A stretch of DNA of 64,000 nt. Source: an uncultured Bacteroidota bacterium (GTDB lineage Bacteria > Bacteroidota > Bacteroidia > Chitinophagales > Chitinophagaceae). Where the stretch lies: NCBI GenBank assembly GCA_903839875.1, contig CAIMDZ010000071.1:1-64000 (forward strand), read 5' to 3'. Every line of letters begins with the position of its first letter. Position 1 is the first letter of the stretch. A program made the translations under genes and the position numbers. This document shows, one piece after another, positions 34,497 through 44,028 of the stretch. A model generated the notes under the pieces. The model was not told the DNA's origin and did not search any database. It was given only the letters and a program-made list of their open reading frames with translations.

Positions 34497-37400
34497 ATGA
34501 AAGAATTATCATTTACAATTGACCAGTTTGGCTCATTATTCCCCTACTTCATTGCTACAGATGAAAACGGGATCGTTGAGTCGTTCGGCAACTACATACC
34601 TCACCTTTGCAGCCTTGTCGCGGATGCGCACTTCAGCGACTTTTTTGACATCATAAGGCGCTCAGACCGTAACGAACAAACAAGTGATGACGCATTGCCA
34701 TTAAATGAAATGGTAATCATTCATTACCGCAACAGCCCTGTTATTTATTTTAAAGGGAAATTTGAAAAGCTCGTTAATATCAATAAAATTATCTTCTTCG
34801 GTTCGCCATGTTATATTACCGGAACAGAAGAGATAGAGCACCAGTTTAGTTTGTTTAAAGATAATTACGAGCAAAAGCTTTTCGACTACAACTCCGGAGT
34901 TAATCAGCGCATCGTCCACTTTGATGACCTGAGTGGCGTGATCCGTTTTTTTGAGAACAAAGAAAATTCCCGAACGTTAAATGATATTACTAACGACGAT
35001 GAACAGTTTGCTATCACCATTTCGGACAGCGACGGTAAAATCGAATGGTGCAATTCGAATTTCAAAGTGCTTACCGGAAAAAGTTTGGCGGAGGTTTTGG
35101 GCAAGCGGCCGAGAGATATTATATATGGCAAGCGGTCGGTGCTGATTGACAGTAATTTTGTGGATATAAATGTGCAAAAGGGTAAACCGTTTTACTTTGA
35201 GAACATCGGGTACAAAAAATCAGGCAAGGAATTTTGGTTTGGCGTCACTGTTTACCCGGTGTTCAATAAGAGCGGCGGTATTATAGGCAGAATCCACTTT
35301 ATCAAGGACATTTCGTTCACAAAATACCAGGAGCAGGAACTCCAGGAAAAAGAAATTCTTCTGAATTTGTCGTTGGAAACTTCCGGGTTGGGCGCATGGT
35401 CTTATGACACGATAACTGGTGACTTCCAGGAATCACAACTGTTCAGGCAAATAGCAGGCTTTCCCGAAACCGTTAAAATTTCTATAGAAGATATCAGGAG
35501 ATTGCTGAGCGATAAAGAGCTATCAGATTTCCCGGAGGACATTATAAAGGAAACCAAAATTACCAGTCCTTCTTTTGATCGGGAATACCGGATAAAATCG
35601 GGCAGAAAATACCGCTATTTTAACGTTGTAGGCAATTGTGTTAATTGGTCGGCACAAGACCGGCCTGCCAAACTGGTAGGGATGCTCAAAGACATTACTG
35701 AATCGAAAGAACAAAGCCTGGAACTGGAACGGCAAAAGAAATTTTATGAGAAAATACTAAATGAAATACCTGCGGATATCGTGGTTTTCGATAGCAAACA
35801 CCGATACCTGTATGTGAACCCAAAAGGCATAAAAGACGAACAACTGAGAAAATGGATAATAGGAAAAACAGATGAAGAATACTGCACATACCGGAAAAGA
35901 AGTTTGTCGATTGCGGAAGAACGCAGAAAGTTATTTAACGAAACTGTGGCTTTAAAAACCCTTAGGGAATGGGAAGAACAACTAAAGAAACCAGACGGAT
36001 CAATTGAATATCATCTTAGGAAAATGAGCCCCGTATTTGACGAGAACGGTGAACTGGAAATTGTGATAGGTTATGGGGTAAATGTAACAGACAGCAAAAA
36101 AACCGAAGTGCTGCTGAGAAAAAGCGAGACCCGCTATAAAAACATATTCGACCACAGCCTTGCCCTCATTTTCACTCACGACCTGAAGGGTGAAATAATG
36201 AATGTTAACAACGCTTTCATCAAAACAATGGGGTATGAACAGCTAAATTTGCCAGGCATGCCTATCTGCAATCTACTGACAAAAGAAAAGTGGGAAGATT
36301 TTGAAACAAGGTATTTGCCTGAGATAAAATCGAAAGGAGTAGCAGAGGGCATAATGAAAGTAAAGAACACCAGGGGAGAAAACATTTACCTTTTTTACCA
36401 GAATTACCTGCTCGATGATGATACCGAAACGCCGTATGTAATAGGATTCTCGCAGAACATAACTGAGAGGGTGTTGGCGGAAAAAGCACTGAAAAGAAGT
36501 GAAGAAAAGTACAGGAATATTATAGCCAATATGAACCTGGGCTTGCTGGAATTTGACATGAATGAAAACATCAGCTATGCGAATTCTACATTCTGCCGTA
36601 TGACAGGTTTTGAATCCGTCGAAATTGAAGGCCGCACACTGGGTTCTGTGCTGAACATGGACCTAAAAGAAGGTATTGACCAGCACAGCATAACGGATAC
36701 GTATGAAATAAGAGTCGGGAACCGCGATGGCGAGTTAAAATGGTGGCTGGTGAGCGGAGCTGCCATCACCGGTGAAAATGGCAGCCATAAAGGCGCCATC
36801 AGGATCTACCTGGACATAACTGCGAAGAAGAAGCTTGAAAATGAGTTAACGACAGCCAAACTGGAAGCGGAGCATTCCGCGCAGACAAAGGAAGTTTTCC
36901 TTGCCAATGTGAGCCATGAAATAAGGACGCCTATGAATGCGATTTTAGGTGTGGGAAGGTTACTTGGGAAAACAAAATTGGGTGATCATCAAAGGGTGTA
37001 CCTGGACATAGTTCAGAATGCAGCAGGTAACCTGCTATCCATTATAAACGATCTGCTGGACGTTTCGAAAATCGAAAGCGGTAAACTGATGTTTGAGCAC
37101 ATCGGATTTGCATTGAAATCATTGGTGGGGAACGCTATAGATACCCTGCATCATAAAGCCGAAGAAAAAGGACTTCTTCTGACCTGCAAAGTTGCGAAAA
37201 ACATTTCAGCGGTACTGAAAGGCGATCCGTATCGTATCAACCAGGTGCTGATGAATTTATTAAGCAACTCGATAAAATTCACTGAAAGGGGAGAGGTGAA
37301 AGTTGTATGCAGTGTTGTCAACAGCGACCAAACGACCCAGACCATCAGGTTCCTGATTTCAGATACCGGTATAGGTATGAAGAAAGAGTTTATGTCGCAG

Positions 37401-38405
37401 CTTTTTGAAAAGTTCTCCCAGGAGGACGAAAGTGTGACACGGAAATTCGGAGGTACGGGGCTTGGCATGAGTATTACCCGGCAAATTGTGGAACTGATGG
37501 GCGGCCAGCTGACCGTGATGAGTGAAAAAAACGTGGGTACTGAAATTTCATTTGATATAGTCTTCCCTGTTGGTTCGAATGACGATCTGCCTGAAAAATG
37601 GCAAAGCGATCTTAACGGGCAGGTGCTGAAAGGCAAAAGACTACTGCTGGTAGAAGACAATGAATTTAACCGATTCCTGTCGAATACCATACTTACCCAA
37701 TACGGGGCAGAAGTTACAGAGGCGGAAAATGGAATGATAGCGCTTAATAAACTGGAAGCCGACCGGTTTGACCTGATACTTATGGACGTTCAGATGCCTG
37801 TGAAAGATGGTATCGAAACGACGAGATACATCCGGAAATATGTGGATCAGGAGGTTCCGATAATTGCTTTAACAGCCAATGCATTCAAAAAGGAGGAAGA
37901 CCGTTGCATTGACGCAGGCATGAATGATTTTGTTTCAAAACCCTTTGATGAGCTGAAGTTAATAACACTTGTGGCAAAATGGCTTGGGGGTGCCGCCAAC
38001 TTTGTTGCATTGCCTGCCGCTGAACCAAAACCAGTACGGACTGAAAACGAAAGCCTGTTTGACCTCGGTAACCTAATGGCGATGGCAAACGGAAACGAAG
38101 ACTTTATTGAAAAAATGATGCGAATTTTTGTGAACATAGTTCCGGATGCATTGCAGCAAATGAAACAGGCATATAATGTGAGCGACTGGCAGAAATTATC
38201 AGGGTTAGCACACCGTATCAAGCCAACAATACAATCAATGAATATTGTGTTGATTGAAAAAGAGATACTGTGGATTGAGGACCTGAACACTTCGGGCAAG
38301 GATCCCGTGCAGACCTTAATTCATTTAAACCTCGTTATTCGCGTTATGGAAGAAATCGTTCAGCAACTGGAAATGAAATCGTTCAGCATTGTTAACCCAT
38401 ATTGA
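34497..38405 (+). CDS. Cytosolic hybrid histidine kinase with HNOBA-like N-terminus and multiple PAS domains
   Basis: 1302 residues, no membrane segment. Residues about 1-125 (FGSLFPYFIATDENGIVESFG, FKGKFEKLVNINKIIFFGSP) resemble the H-NOX-associated HNOBA domain. Five PAS/PAC units follow (about 165-790), then HisKA with His807 (NVSHEIRTPMNAIL), HATPase (NLLSNSIKF, SDTGIGM, GGTGLGMSI), a receiver with Asp1097 (LILMDVQMPVKDG) and an Hpt domain with His1239 (LAHRIKP). Such a full phosphorelay should feed the upstream NtrC-type regulator. The HNOBA likeness suggests a partner NO/heme sensor, but no H-NOX gene is in the window. Confidence 0.92.
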   Translation: MKELSFTIDQFGSLFPYFIATDENGIVESFGNYIPHLCSLVADAHFSDFFDIIRRSDRNEQTSDDALPLNEMVIIHYRNSPVIYFKGKFEKLVNINKIIFFGSPCYITGTEEIEHQFSLFKDNYEQKLFDYNSGVNQRIVHFDDLSGVIRFFENKENSRTLNDITNDDEQFAITISDSDGKIEWCNSNFKVLTGKSLAEVLGKRPRDIIYGKRSVLIDSNFVDINVQKGKPFYFENIGYKKSGKEFWFGVTVYPVFNKSGGIIGRIHFIKDISFTKYQEQELQEKEILLNLSLETSGLGAWSYDTITGDFQESQLFRQIAGFPETVKISIEDIRRLLSDKELSDFPEDIIKETKITSPSFDREYRIKSGRKYRYFNVVGNCVNWSAQDRPAKLVGMLKDITESKEQSLELERQKKFYEKILNEIPADIVVFDSKHRYLYVNPKGIKDEQLRKWIIGKTDEEYCTYRKRSLSIAEERRKLFNETVALKTLREWEEQLKKPDGSIEYHLRKMSPVFDENGELEIVIGYGVNVTDSKKTEVLLRKSETRYKNIFDHSLALIFTHDLKGEIMNVNNAFIKTMGYEQLNLPGMPICNLLTKEKWEDFETRYLPEIKSKGVAEGIMKVKNTRGENIYLFYQNYLLDDDTETPYVIGFSQNITERVLAEKALKRSEEKYRNIIANMNLGLLEFDMNENISYANSTFCRMTGFESVEIEGRTLGSVLNMDLKEGIDQHSITDTYEIRVGNRDGELKWWLVSGAAITGENGSHKGAIRIYLDITAKKKLENELTTAKLEAEHSAQTKEVFLANVSHEIRTPMNAILGVGRLLGKTKLGDHQRVYLDIVQNAAGNLLSIINDLLDVSKIESGKLMFEHIGFALKSLVGNAIDTLHHKAEEKGLLLTCKVAKNISAVLKGDPYRINQVLMNLLSNSIKFTERGEVKVVCSVVNSDQTTQTIRFLISDTGIGMKKEFMSQLFEKFSQEDESVTRKFGGTGLGMSITRQIVELMGGQLTVMSEKNVGTEISFDIVFPVGSNDDLPEKWQSDLNGQVLKGKRLLLVEDNEFNRFLSNTILTQYGAEVTEAENGMIALNKLEADRFDLILMDVQMPVKDGIETTRYIRKYVDQEVPIIALTANAFKKEEDRCIDAGMNDFVSKPFDELKLITLVAKWLGGAANFVALPAAEPKPVRTENESLFDLGNLMAMANGNEDFIEKMMRIFVNIVPDALQQMKQAYNVSDWQKLSGLAHRIKPTIQSMNIVLIEKEILWIEDLNTSGKDPVQTLIHLNLVIRVMEEIVQQLEMKSFSIVNPY

Positions 38406-38471
38406 ATTTTATATTAGTAATATGTTTAAATTGGAGGGCAAAGTTGCTACTTCCTACTAAAAACCGTACGG

Positions 38472-38708
38472 GACTTTCGACTCAAAAAAAAGAGGGGTTT
38501 CACGAAGATTCCCCCCTGCCCATTTTAAACACTAATCAGATCATAGGATCCGACTATTGTTCGAATGCAAAGTAGATACGTACCCATCCTGTCAGAATGA
38601 CACAAAGCAATCATTGGGTTGATATAGATCATTGCAGTTGACAATTAATAAATAATGAATTAATTAAAATTCATATAAAATGCAAACCACACGCACCCGA
38701 TTCACAAC
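38472..38708. repeat. Duplicated intergenic block, copy 2
   Basis: Matches 32017-32254 from GACTTTCGACTC to TTCACAAC. Both copies keep near-constant length (238 and 237 bp). The two are about 6.4 kb apart in direct orientation, so they could recombine and delete the regulator/kinase operon. Confidence 0.85.
38484..38562 (-). ncRNA. Candidate small RNA, copy 2
   Basis: Leftward reading: TCTGACA (38589-38595) as -33, TACTTTG (38568-38574) as -7, then about 80 nt ending in AGGGGGG-AATCTTCGTGAAA-CCCCTCT and eight T residues (38484-38517). Relative to copy 1 the stem change produces a G-U wobble that keeps the helix. Conservation is strongest exactly from promoter to terminator. Confidence 0.4.
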
Positions 38709-38719
38709 TTGCGACTTGC

Positions 38720-38733
38720 TGGCACGTTTTTGT
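38720..38733 (+). promoter_or_regulatory. Sigma54-like promoter (-24 box good, -12 imperfect)
   Basis: GCTGGCACG matches the sigma54 -24 consensus (YTGGCACG) exactly. The -12 position reads TTGT after only three spacer bases, or TGTT at the normal spacing, so the -12 GC is not present. It lies 28 bp before the secreted-protein ATG and next to a sigma54 activator gene. Confidence 0.3.
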
Positions 38734-38747
38734 TGTAGTACCTGTTT

Positions 38748-39515
38748 ATGAAAAGCAATAAAATGAATATTAGATTCTTTGTTATCTTGATGCTCGGCAT
38801 CGGCGCTGCCTGTTTCAGCAATAATACGCAGGCCCAGATCAGAGTCCGGTTCAATATCGGGGTGCAACCTGTATGGGGGCCGGTTGGCTATGATTATGCT
38901 GAATATTATTACATACCGGATATAGACGCCTATTACGATGTCAATAATCAGTACTATGTGTACTACGACAACGGAAGCTGGGTGACCATGCGCGAATTAC
39001 CACCGAGGTATCGGAATTTTGATCTGTACCGTGCGCATAAAGTAGTAATCAATGAATCAACACCTTGGATGCATAACGACAGGTATCAGAAACAGTATTA
39101 CAGGTACCGTGGCCATCATGATCAGCAGCCGATCAGAAATAGCCGTGATCAGAAATATTGGGAAAACCCTAACCATCCACAGCATAATAACTGGCATGCT
39201 AATGGGGAGAACAGAGGTGGCTACGGCCATGATGACCGTGGACGCGGGCAGGACAAAGGACATCAGCCGGAACAACGCAACGATAACCGTGGGCCAGGAC
39301 AAGACAGAGGCCGTCAGCAGGAACAACGCCAGGATAACCGTGGACCGGGTCAGGACCGCGGACGTCAGCAGGAACAACACCAGGATAACCGTGGACCGGG
39401 TCAGGACCGTGGACGCCAGCAAGAACAACGCCAGGATAACCGTGGACACGGACAGGATAAAGGGCGTCAGCAGGACCAACGCAAAGATGACCATGGTGAT
39501 AACCGTGGCAAATAG
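38748..39515 (+). CDS. Secreted protein with C-terminal 17-residue hydrophilic repeats
   Basis: 255 residues. Signal peptide about 1-29 (ending NTQAQ); an ATG at codon 6 is an alternative start. Residues about 30-110 form a Tyr-rich domain (YDYAEYYYIPDIDAYYDV, NQYYVYYDNGSWVTMRELPP) typical of small Bacteroidota periplasmic proteins of unknown role. From about 160 to the end are five copies of a 17-residue unit, DNRGPGQDRGRQQEQRQ, encoded by 51-bp DNA repeats, giving a disordered basic/acidic tail. It sits behind a sigma54-like site and the candidate small RNA. Confidence 0.75.
   Translation: MKSNKMNIRFFVILMLGIGAACFSNNTQAQIRVRFNIGVQPVWGPVGYDYAEYYYIPDIDAYYDVNNQYYVYYDNGSWVTMRELPPRYRNFDLYRAHKVVINESTPWMHNDRYQKQYYRYRGHHDQQPIRNSRDQKYWENPNHPQHNNWHANGENRGGYGHDDRGRGQDKGHQPEQRNDNRGPGQDRGRQQEQRQDNRGPGQDRGRQQEQHQDNRGPGQDRGRQQEQRQDNRGHGQDKGRQQDQRKDDHGDNRGK
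39230..39500. repeat. 51-bp tandem repeats inside the secreted-protein gene
   Basis: About five units built on GATAACCGTGGACCGGGTC and AGGACCGTGGACGTCAGCAG. The central three are nearly identical, implying recent expansion or slippage; outer units have diverged. Confidence 0.85.
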
Positions 39516-39553
39516 AAATGGTCAGATAATTGTAAGACAATAAGTTCCCTTTA

Positions 39554-39590
39554 TTCCCCGGATCTCCTTTTTTATAGGGGAGCCGGGGAA
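39554..39590. terminator. Bidirectional terminator between convergent genes
   Basis: TTCCCCGG-AT-CTCC, loop TTTTTTATAGG, GGAG-CCGGGGAA. The 8-bp outer stem plus 4-bp inner stem lies between the rightward secreted-protein gene and the leftward cyclophilin gene. Confidence 0.6.
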
Positions 39591-39668
39591 TTTGATCTTT
39601 GTTTGAGATTCAGGGTTTCTACACCAAAGGCAGATTATCGAAAAGTAGCCACAATGTATTTATAAAAA

Positions 39669-40145
39669 CTATTCGGTAACCGTAACTCCATTGATCACCA
39701 CATGTTCCAGCGGGCGGTCGCCGGATGCGGTAGGTACAGCTTCAATCGCCCTGGCTACTTCCATACCTGAAACCACCTGACCGAAAACGGTATGTTTAGG
39801 GTCGAGGAAATTATTGTCACGTAGGTTGATGAAGAACTGGCTTCCGTTGGTATTTCTGCCGGCGTTGGCCATAGAGATTGAACCTTCACGGTTACTGTTG
39901 GTCGGCTTTATTTCGTCGTCGAATTTGTAACCTGGTCCGCCGGTACCCCAGTAGGACATTTTTGCATCATCTTTTGTGAGCGGATCACCACCCTGTATCA
40001 TAAAGTTTTTAATAACCCGGTGGAATTTAACCCCGTTGTAAAATCCTTCTTTGGCCAGTTTGACGAAGTTGGCAACCGTGTTTGGAGTTTCGGCGGATAG
40101 TTCGATAACTATATCGCCCATGCTGGTGTTTAGTGTGGCTTTCAT
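39669..40145 (-). CDS. ppiB: Cyclophilin-type peptidyl-prolyl cis-trans isomerase
   Basis: 158 residues, cytosolic because no signal peptide. It isomerises X-Pro bonds during folding. Active-site blocks FHRVIKNFMIQGGDP (Arg), GSISMANAGRNTNGSQFFI (Gln, Phe) and LDPKHTVFGQVVSGMEV are intact. Slightly shorter than E. coli PpiB-like enzymes but complete. A near match to the -7 box (TACCTTTA, 40168-40175) lies upstream. Confidence 0.93.
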   Translation of the reverse strand: MKATLNTSMGDIVIELSAETPNTVANFVKLAKEGFYNGVKFHRVIKNFMIQGGDPLTKDDAKMSYWGTGGPGYKFDDEIKPTNSNREGSISMANAGRNTNGSQFFINLRDNNFLDPKHTVFGQVVSGMEVARAIEAVPTASGDRPLEHVVINGVTVTE

Positions 40146-40304
40146 TTATGTTTTTTAATTTTGGGCGTAAAGGTAGGGATGATTTTGGAAAGGTGGAGTG
40201 TGCGGTGAAAGGCACAAGTTGAACGGGGCCCACAAGTTATTTTTTTAACAAATGATCTTTACTATTGTAGATACCTTTAATACATAAAAAGCAATTAGGA
40301 ATAT

Positions 40305-40943
40305 ATGCCGGCATTAAGATCAGGCAGGTGGTGCACGCTTGCGCTAATTATATTTATTACGGGTTGCACTACATCCCGGTTCGAACTATTTAAGATATCT
40401 GAAGCAAACAGGCTGAAGTTCTATGAGCAAAACAAAAGCGATTTGCAAACGATATTTGAACTTTCGCAGAAGCTGGCTAATGCCAGTGAGTTTGACCACA
40501 TGACAATAACGGTTATTAACCAAAACCGGCACAATAAAAAAATTGAAAGCCTGTTTTGCGAAACAGTGCTGATTAAGGGCAGATTTGTTACTGACCAATG
40601 GGTGTCCACGTTCTCTTATTCGGTACCGGCTTTGGAATTGTATAACCATACTTCACCGGGAGATGTGGCCTACAGCGGTTATTGGTATTTCCCTTACGAT
40701 GCGTTGTGGCGGCAGATATTGCCACTGGTAGTAAGGGCCCATCCGGAAGCCATTAAAATATTTAAGGGAGGGATGTTCGTGGCGCTGGGCGATAACAGAG
40801 ATGATATCAAAGCCCGCCCCATACCTACTGATAAATGGGTAAGAGCCTGCCTGTTGTTCTCGGAGCCAAACGAACATACAAAGCGACTAAAAATGGTGGG
40901 TGAGAACGTTTTTCTGGACAAGGAAATGTTTGTACCGTATTAG
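40305..40943 (+). CDS. Lipoprotein of unknown function
   Basis: 212 residues. Signal ends at a lipobox FITGC (Cys21). The mature protein has a helical start (SEANRLKFYEQNKSDLQTIF) and mixed middle; no family recognised. A TACCTTTA -7-like box lies 26 bp before the ATG. Stands alone between the divergent cyclophilin gene and gcvP. Confidence 0.7.
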   Translation: MPALRSGRWCTLALIIFITGCTTSRFELFKISEANRLKFYEQNKSDLQTIFELSQKLANASEFDHMTITVINQNRHNKKIESLFCETVLIKGRFVTDQWVSTFSYSVPALELYNHTSPGDVAYSGYWYFPYDALWRQILPLVVRAHPEAIKIFKGGMFVALGDNRDDIKARPIPTDKWVRACLLFSEPNEHTKRLKMVGENVFLDKEMFVPY

Positions 40944-41054
40944 GAACGAGGCTTAATCCACCAACGAAAAGTTGGGGACACGGTAGTAGCAACCCAGCTA
41001 AGTGCATAAAAAAAATATAACATCGGGCGCGGATATATATGCTATATGTTAAAC

Positions 41055-41068
41055 ATGACAATTGTCAT
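41055..41068. promoter_or_regulatory. Perfect 14-bp palindrome upstream of gcvP
   Basis: ATGACAATTGTCAT, 24 bp upstream of the gcvP -7 box, so around the -35 to -45 region of that promoter. A likely dimeric-regulator operator; the regulator is unknown. Confidence 0.45.
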
Positions 41069-41091
41069 ACATCCATTTCCGGCAATTAAAT

Positions 41092-41099
41092 TATCTTTG
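41092..41099 (+). promoter_or_regulatory. -7 promoter box of gcvP
   Basis: TATCTTTG, exact TAnnTTTG match 64 bp before the ATG. Confidence 0.5.
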
Positions 41100-41163
41100 C
41101 GCCCTGTTTTTAAATAGTTAATTCATTCTTCCAAATACTTTTAAATACTTTCTACTTAAGATT

Positions 41164-44028
41164 ATGAATTTATTTTCCATTCAAAGCGAGGAATTCATTG
41201 GCCGCCACATAGGGCCAAACGAAGCGGACACTAAAGAAATGCTGAAAACCATAGGTGTGGACAGCATGGAAGACCTGATTGCGCGCACGGTGCCGCAATC
41301 TATTCGTATGGACCATAAACTGCACATACCTGAAGCGCAGAGCGAGGCTGAATTCCTGGCTGAGGTTAAGGAGGTTTCACTGAAAAATAAACTGAGTAAA
41401 AATTATATTGGCCAGGGTTATTATGATACCCACACGCCAAGTGTAATATTGAGGAACGTGTTTGAAAATCCCGGATGGTATACGCAGTACACTCCTTACC
41501 AGGCCGAGATCAGCCAGGGACGATTGGAGAGCCTGCTAAACTTCCAGACTATGGTAAGCGACCTAACGGCGATGCCAATTACAAATGCATCATTGCTGGA
41601 TGAGGCTACTGCCGCGGCTGAAGCGATGAACATGTTTTTTCACACCGTGAATAAGGACGCGCATCATCCTGCCCGTCCGAAGTTTTTTGTGGATCATGAT
41701 GTGTTTGCACAAACAAAAGATGTGATACTCACCCGTGCCAAACCACATGGTATTGAAGTGGTATTTGGTGACTACCGCATTGCAGATATTGATACAACCT
41801 ATTTTGGAGCGCTGATCCAGTACCCGGATTGTAAAGGCAACGTGGAAGACCATCGCGGTTTTATAGCAGCTATGCATGAGGCAGGTGGCTTTGTAGTAAT
41901 GGCTACCGACCTGCTGGCGCTAACGCTGCTGACCCCTCCGGGTGAATTAGGGGCTGATGCAGCTATAGGCAGTGCACAGCGTTTCGGAGTGCCTTTGGGT
42001 TTTGGCGGCCCGCATGCTGCGTTCTTTGCTACAAAGGATGAATTTAAAAGAAGTATTCCCGGCCGCATAATTGGTATCAGTATTGATGCATATGGCAATC
42101 GTGCACTGCGCATGGCGCTGGGTACCCGGGAGCAACACATTAAAAGAGAAAAAGCAACTTCGAATATTTGTACCGCGCAGGCGCTGCTGGCTAATATGGC
42201 GGCTATGTATGCCATATACCATGGCCCATCGGGGTTGAAGAATATAGCCAAGCGTGTAGCCGCCCTCGCACAGGCCCTGGGTAATGCGCTTACTGAAGGC
42301 GGATTGAAGCTGCACAGCAATCAGTATTTTGATACGATCACCGTTGTGGTTGATGATGTAGCTGCTGTGCGTAAAGCAGCGGAAGAAAAAGAAATTAATT
42401 TCTTCTACCATGCGGGTAATATGGTTGGTATTTCAATAGATGAAACTACCACCACGCGCGATCTCCTGGATATTATCAGTGTATTCACAAAAGCAGGGGA
42501 GGCAGCAGGATTCAATATTGATGAACACATTGCCCTGACACATATTCCTACATCGCTTACACGTACCAGCGCTTTTTTAACGCAACAGGTGTTCAACAGC
42601 CATCATAGCGAAACACAGATGATGCGCTTTTTGAAAATGCTGGAGAATAAAGACCTGAGCCTGAATCAAAGCATGATCTCCTTAGGTAGCTGTACGATGA
42701 AACTGAATGCTGCATCTGAAATGATACCGGTGAGTTGGGCGCACTGGAGTAAAATGCATCCGTTCATGCCGCAAAATCAAACTGAAGGTTATCTGCAGAT
42801 TGTGAAGGAACTAAGCGCTTACCTGTGCGAGATTACAGGTTTCGATGCCTGCAGCCTGCAGCCAAACAGCGGCGCAAACGGTGAATATGCCGGTCTGCTT
42901 GCCATTCGCAGGTATCATGAAAGCCGCAGTGAAGGACACAGGAATGTAATACTGATACCAATATCTGCCCATGGCACCAATCCTGCCAGCGCGGTAATGG
43001 CAGGTTATAATGTGGTGGTGGTAAAAGCCCTGGAAAACGGGTACGTGGATGTGGAAGACCTCAAAGCTAAGGCTGTGCACCATGCCAAAAACCTGGCTGG
43101 TATTATGATCACTTATCCATCTACCTACGGAATTTTTGAAGAGTCAATAAAAGAAATAACTCAGATAGTGCATGAGCACGGCGGACAGGTATACATGGAT
43201 GGCGCCAATATGAACGCACAGGTAGGGCTTACAGCTCCTGGCCTGATAGGCGCGGATGTTTGTCATCTGAACCTGCATAAAACATTTGCGATACCACACG
43301 GTGGCGGTGGCCCCGGCGTTGGACCAATATGTGTGAAAAAGCACCTGGCGCCTTACTTGCCAGGTCATGTAAGCCTCACCCAGGGTGAAGGGCATGCCGT
43401 ATCTGCGGCTCCTTATGGCTCTGCGAGCATACTGCTTATTTCATATGCTTACATAAGGATGCTGGGATCTAAGGGTGTGCGCATGGCAACTGAGTACGCC
43501 ATTCTGAATGCCAACTACATGCGTGCGCGCCTGGCGAAGGATTTTGAGATATTATATACCGGTCCCGGTGGTACCTGTGCCCATGAGTTTATTGTTGATT
43601 TGCGTCCTTTCAAAAAGACCGCAGAGATAGAAGCAGAAGATGTAGCAAAGCGCCTGATAGATTATGGCTTCCATGCACCTACTATGAGTTTCCCGGTTGC
43701 AGGCACCATAATGATAGAGCCAACAGAAAGTGAAGGCAAGGCTGAACTGGACCGTTTTTGTGATGCATTGCTGAGCATCCGCAAAGAAATACAGGATATA
43801 GAAACAGGCAAGGCACACAAAACAGATAATATGCTGAAGCATGCACCACATACACAGGCGGTAATAACTGCTGATGCGTGGGATCATGTATATAGTCGCC
43901 AGCATGCAGCCTTCCCGTTGCCATGGGTACAGCACAACAAATTCTGGCCCAGTGTATCGCGCGTGAATAATACGCATGGCGACAGGAACCTGATTTGTAC
44001 ATGTGAGCCTACGGAGGCATATGCATAG
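41164..44028 (+). CDS. gcvP: Glycine dehydrogenase (aminomethyl-transferring), P protein
   Basis: 954 residues, the fused single-chain P protein of the glycine cleavage system. It decarboxylates glycine with PLP and passes the aminomethyl group to the lipoyl H protein. [17 protein letters not shown] at the start, the glycine-rich region [15 protein letters not shown], and the PLP lysine Lys706 in [17 protein letters not shown] are intact. gcvT and gcvH are not in the window. The gene has a strong terminator downstream and a palindromic operator candidate upstream. Family B repeats begin at its stop codon. Confidence 0.97.
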   Translation: MNLFSIQSEEFIGRHIGPNEADTKEMLKTIGVDSMEDLIARTVPQSIRMDHKLHIPEAQSEAEFLAEVKEVSLKNKLSKNYIGQGYYDTHTPSVILRNVFENPGWYTQYTPYQAEISQGRLESLLNFQTMVSDLTAMPITNASLLDEATAAAEAMNMFFHTVNKDAHHPARPKFFVDHDVFAQTKDVILTRAKPHGIEVVFGDYRIADIDTTYFGALIQYPDCKGNVEDHRGFIAAMHEAGGFVVMATDLLALTLLTPPGELGADAAIGSAQRFGVPLGFGGPHAAFFATKDEFKRSIPGRIIGISIDAYGNRALRMALGTREQHIKREKATSNICTAQALLANMAAMYAIYHGPSGLKNIAKRVAALAQALGNALTEGGLKLHSNQYFDTITVVVDDVAAVRKAAEEKEINFFYHAGNMVGISIDETTTTRDLLDIISVFTKAGEAAGFNIDEHIALTHIPTSLTRTSAFLTQQVFNSHHSETQMMRFLKMLENKDLSLNQSMISLGSCTMKLNAASEMIPVSWAHWSKMHPFMPQNQTEGYLQIVKELSAYLCEITGFDACSLQPNSGANGEYAGLLAIRRYHESRSEGHRNVILIPISAHGTNPASAVMAGYNVVVVKALENGYVDVEDLKAKAVHHAKNLAGIMITYPSTYGIFEESIKEITQIVHEHGGQVYMDGANMNAQVGLTAPGLIGADVCHLNLHKTFAIPHGGGGPGVGPICVKKHLAPYLPGHVSLTQGEGHAVSAAPYGSASILLISYAYIRMLGSKGVRMATEYAILNANYMRARLAKDFEILYTGPGGTCAHEFIVDLRPFKKTAEIEAEDVAKRLIDYGFHAPTMSFPVAGTIMIEPTESEGKAELDRFCDALLSIRKEIQDIETGKAHKTDNMLKHAPHTQAVITADAWDHVYSRQHAAFPLPWVQHNKFWPSVSRVNNTHGDRNLICTCEPTEAYA

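Larger units (their letters stand above)
38406..38747. other. Intergenic region holding duplicated block copy 2 and a sigma54-like site
   Basis: No gene. Contains the second copy of the 237-bp block (38472-38708) with its candidate leftward small RNA, then TGGCACG at 38720-38726 before the next gene. Confidence 0.6.

Noticed and set aside
39057-39494. 145-residue open frame on the minus strand within the repeat-rich secreted-protein gene
   Set aside because: It is kept open by the 51-bp repeat period; the sense frame has a signal peptide and sensible composition, the antisense one is a periodic hydrophobic artefact.
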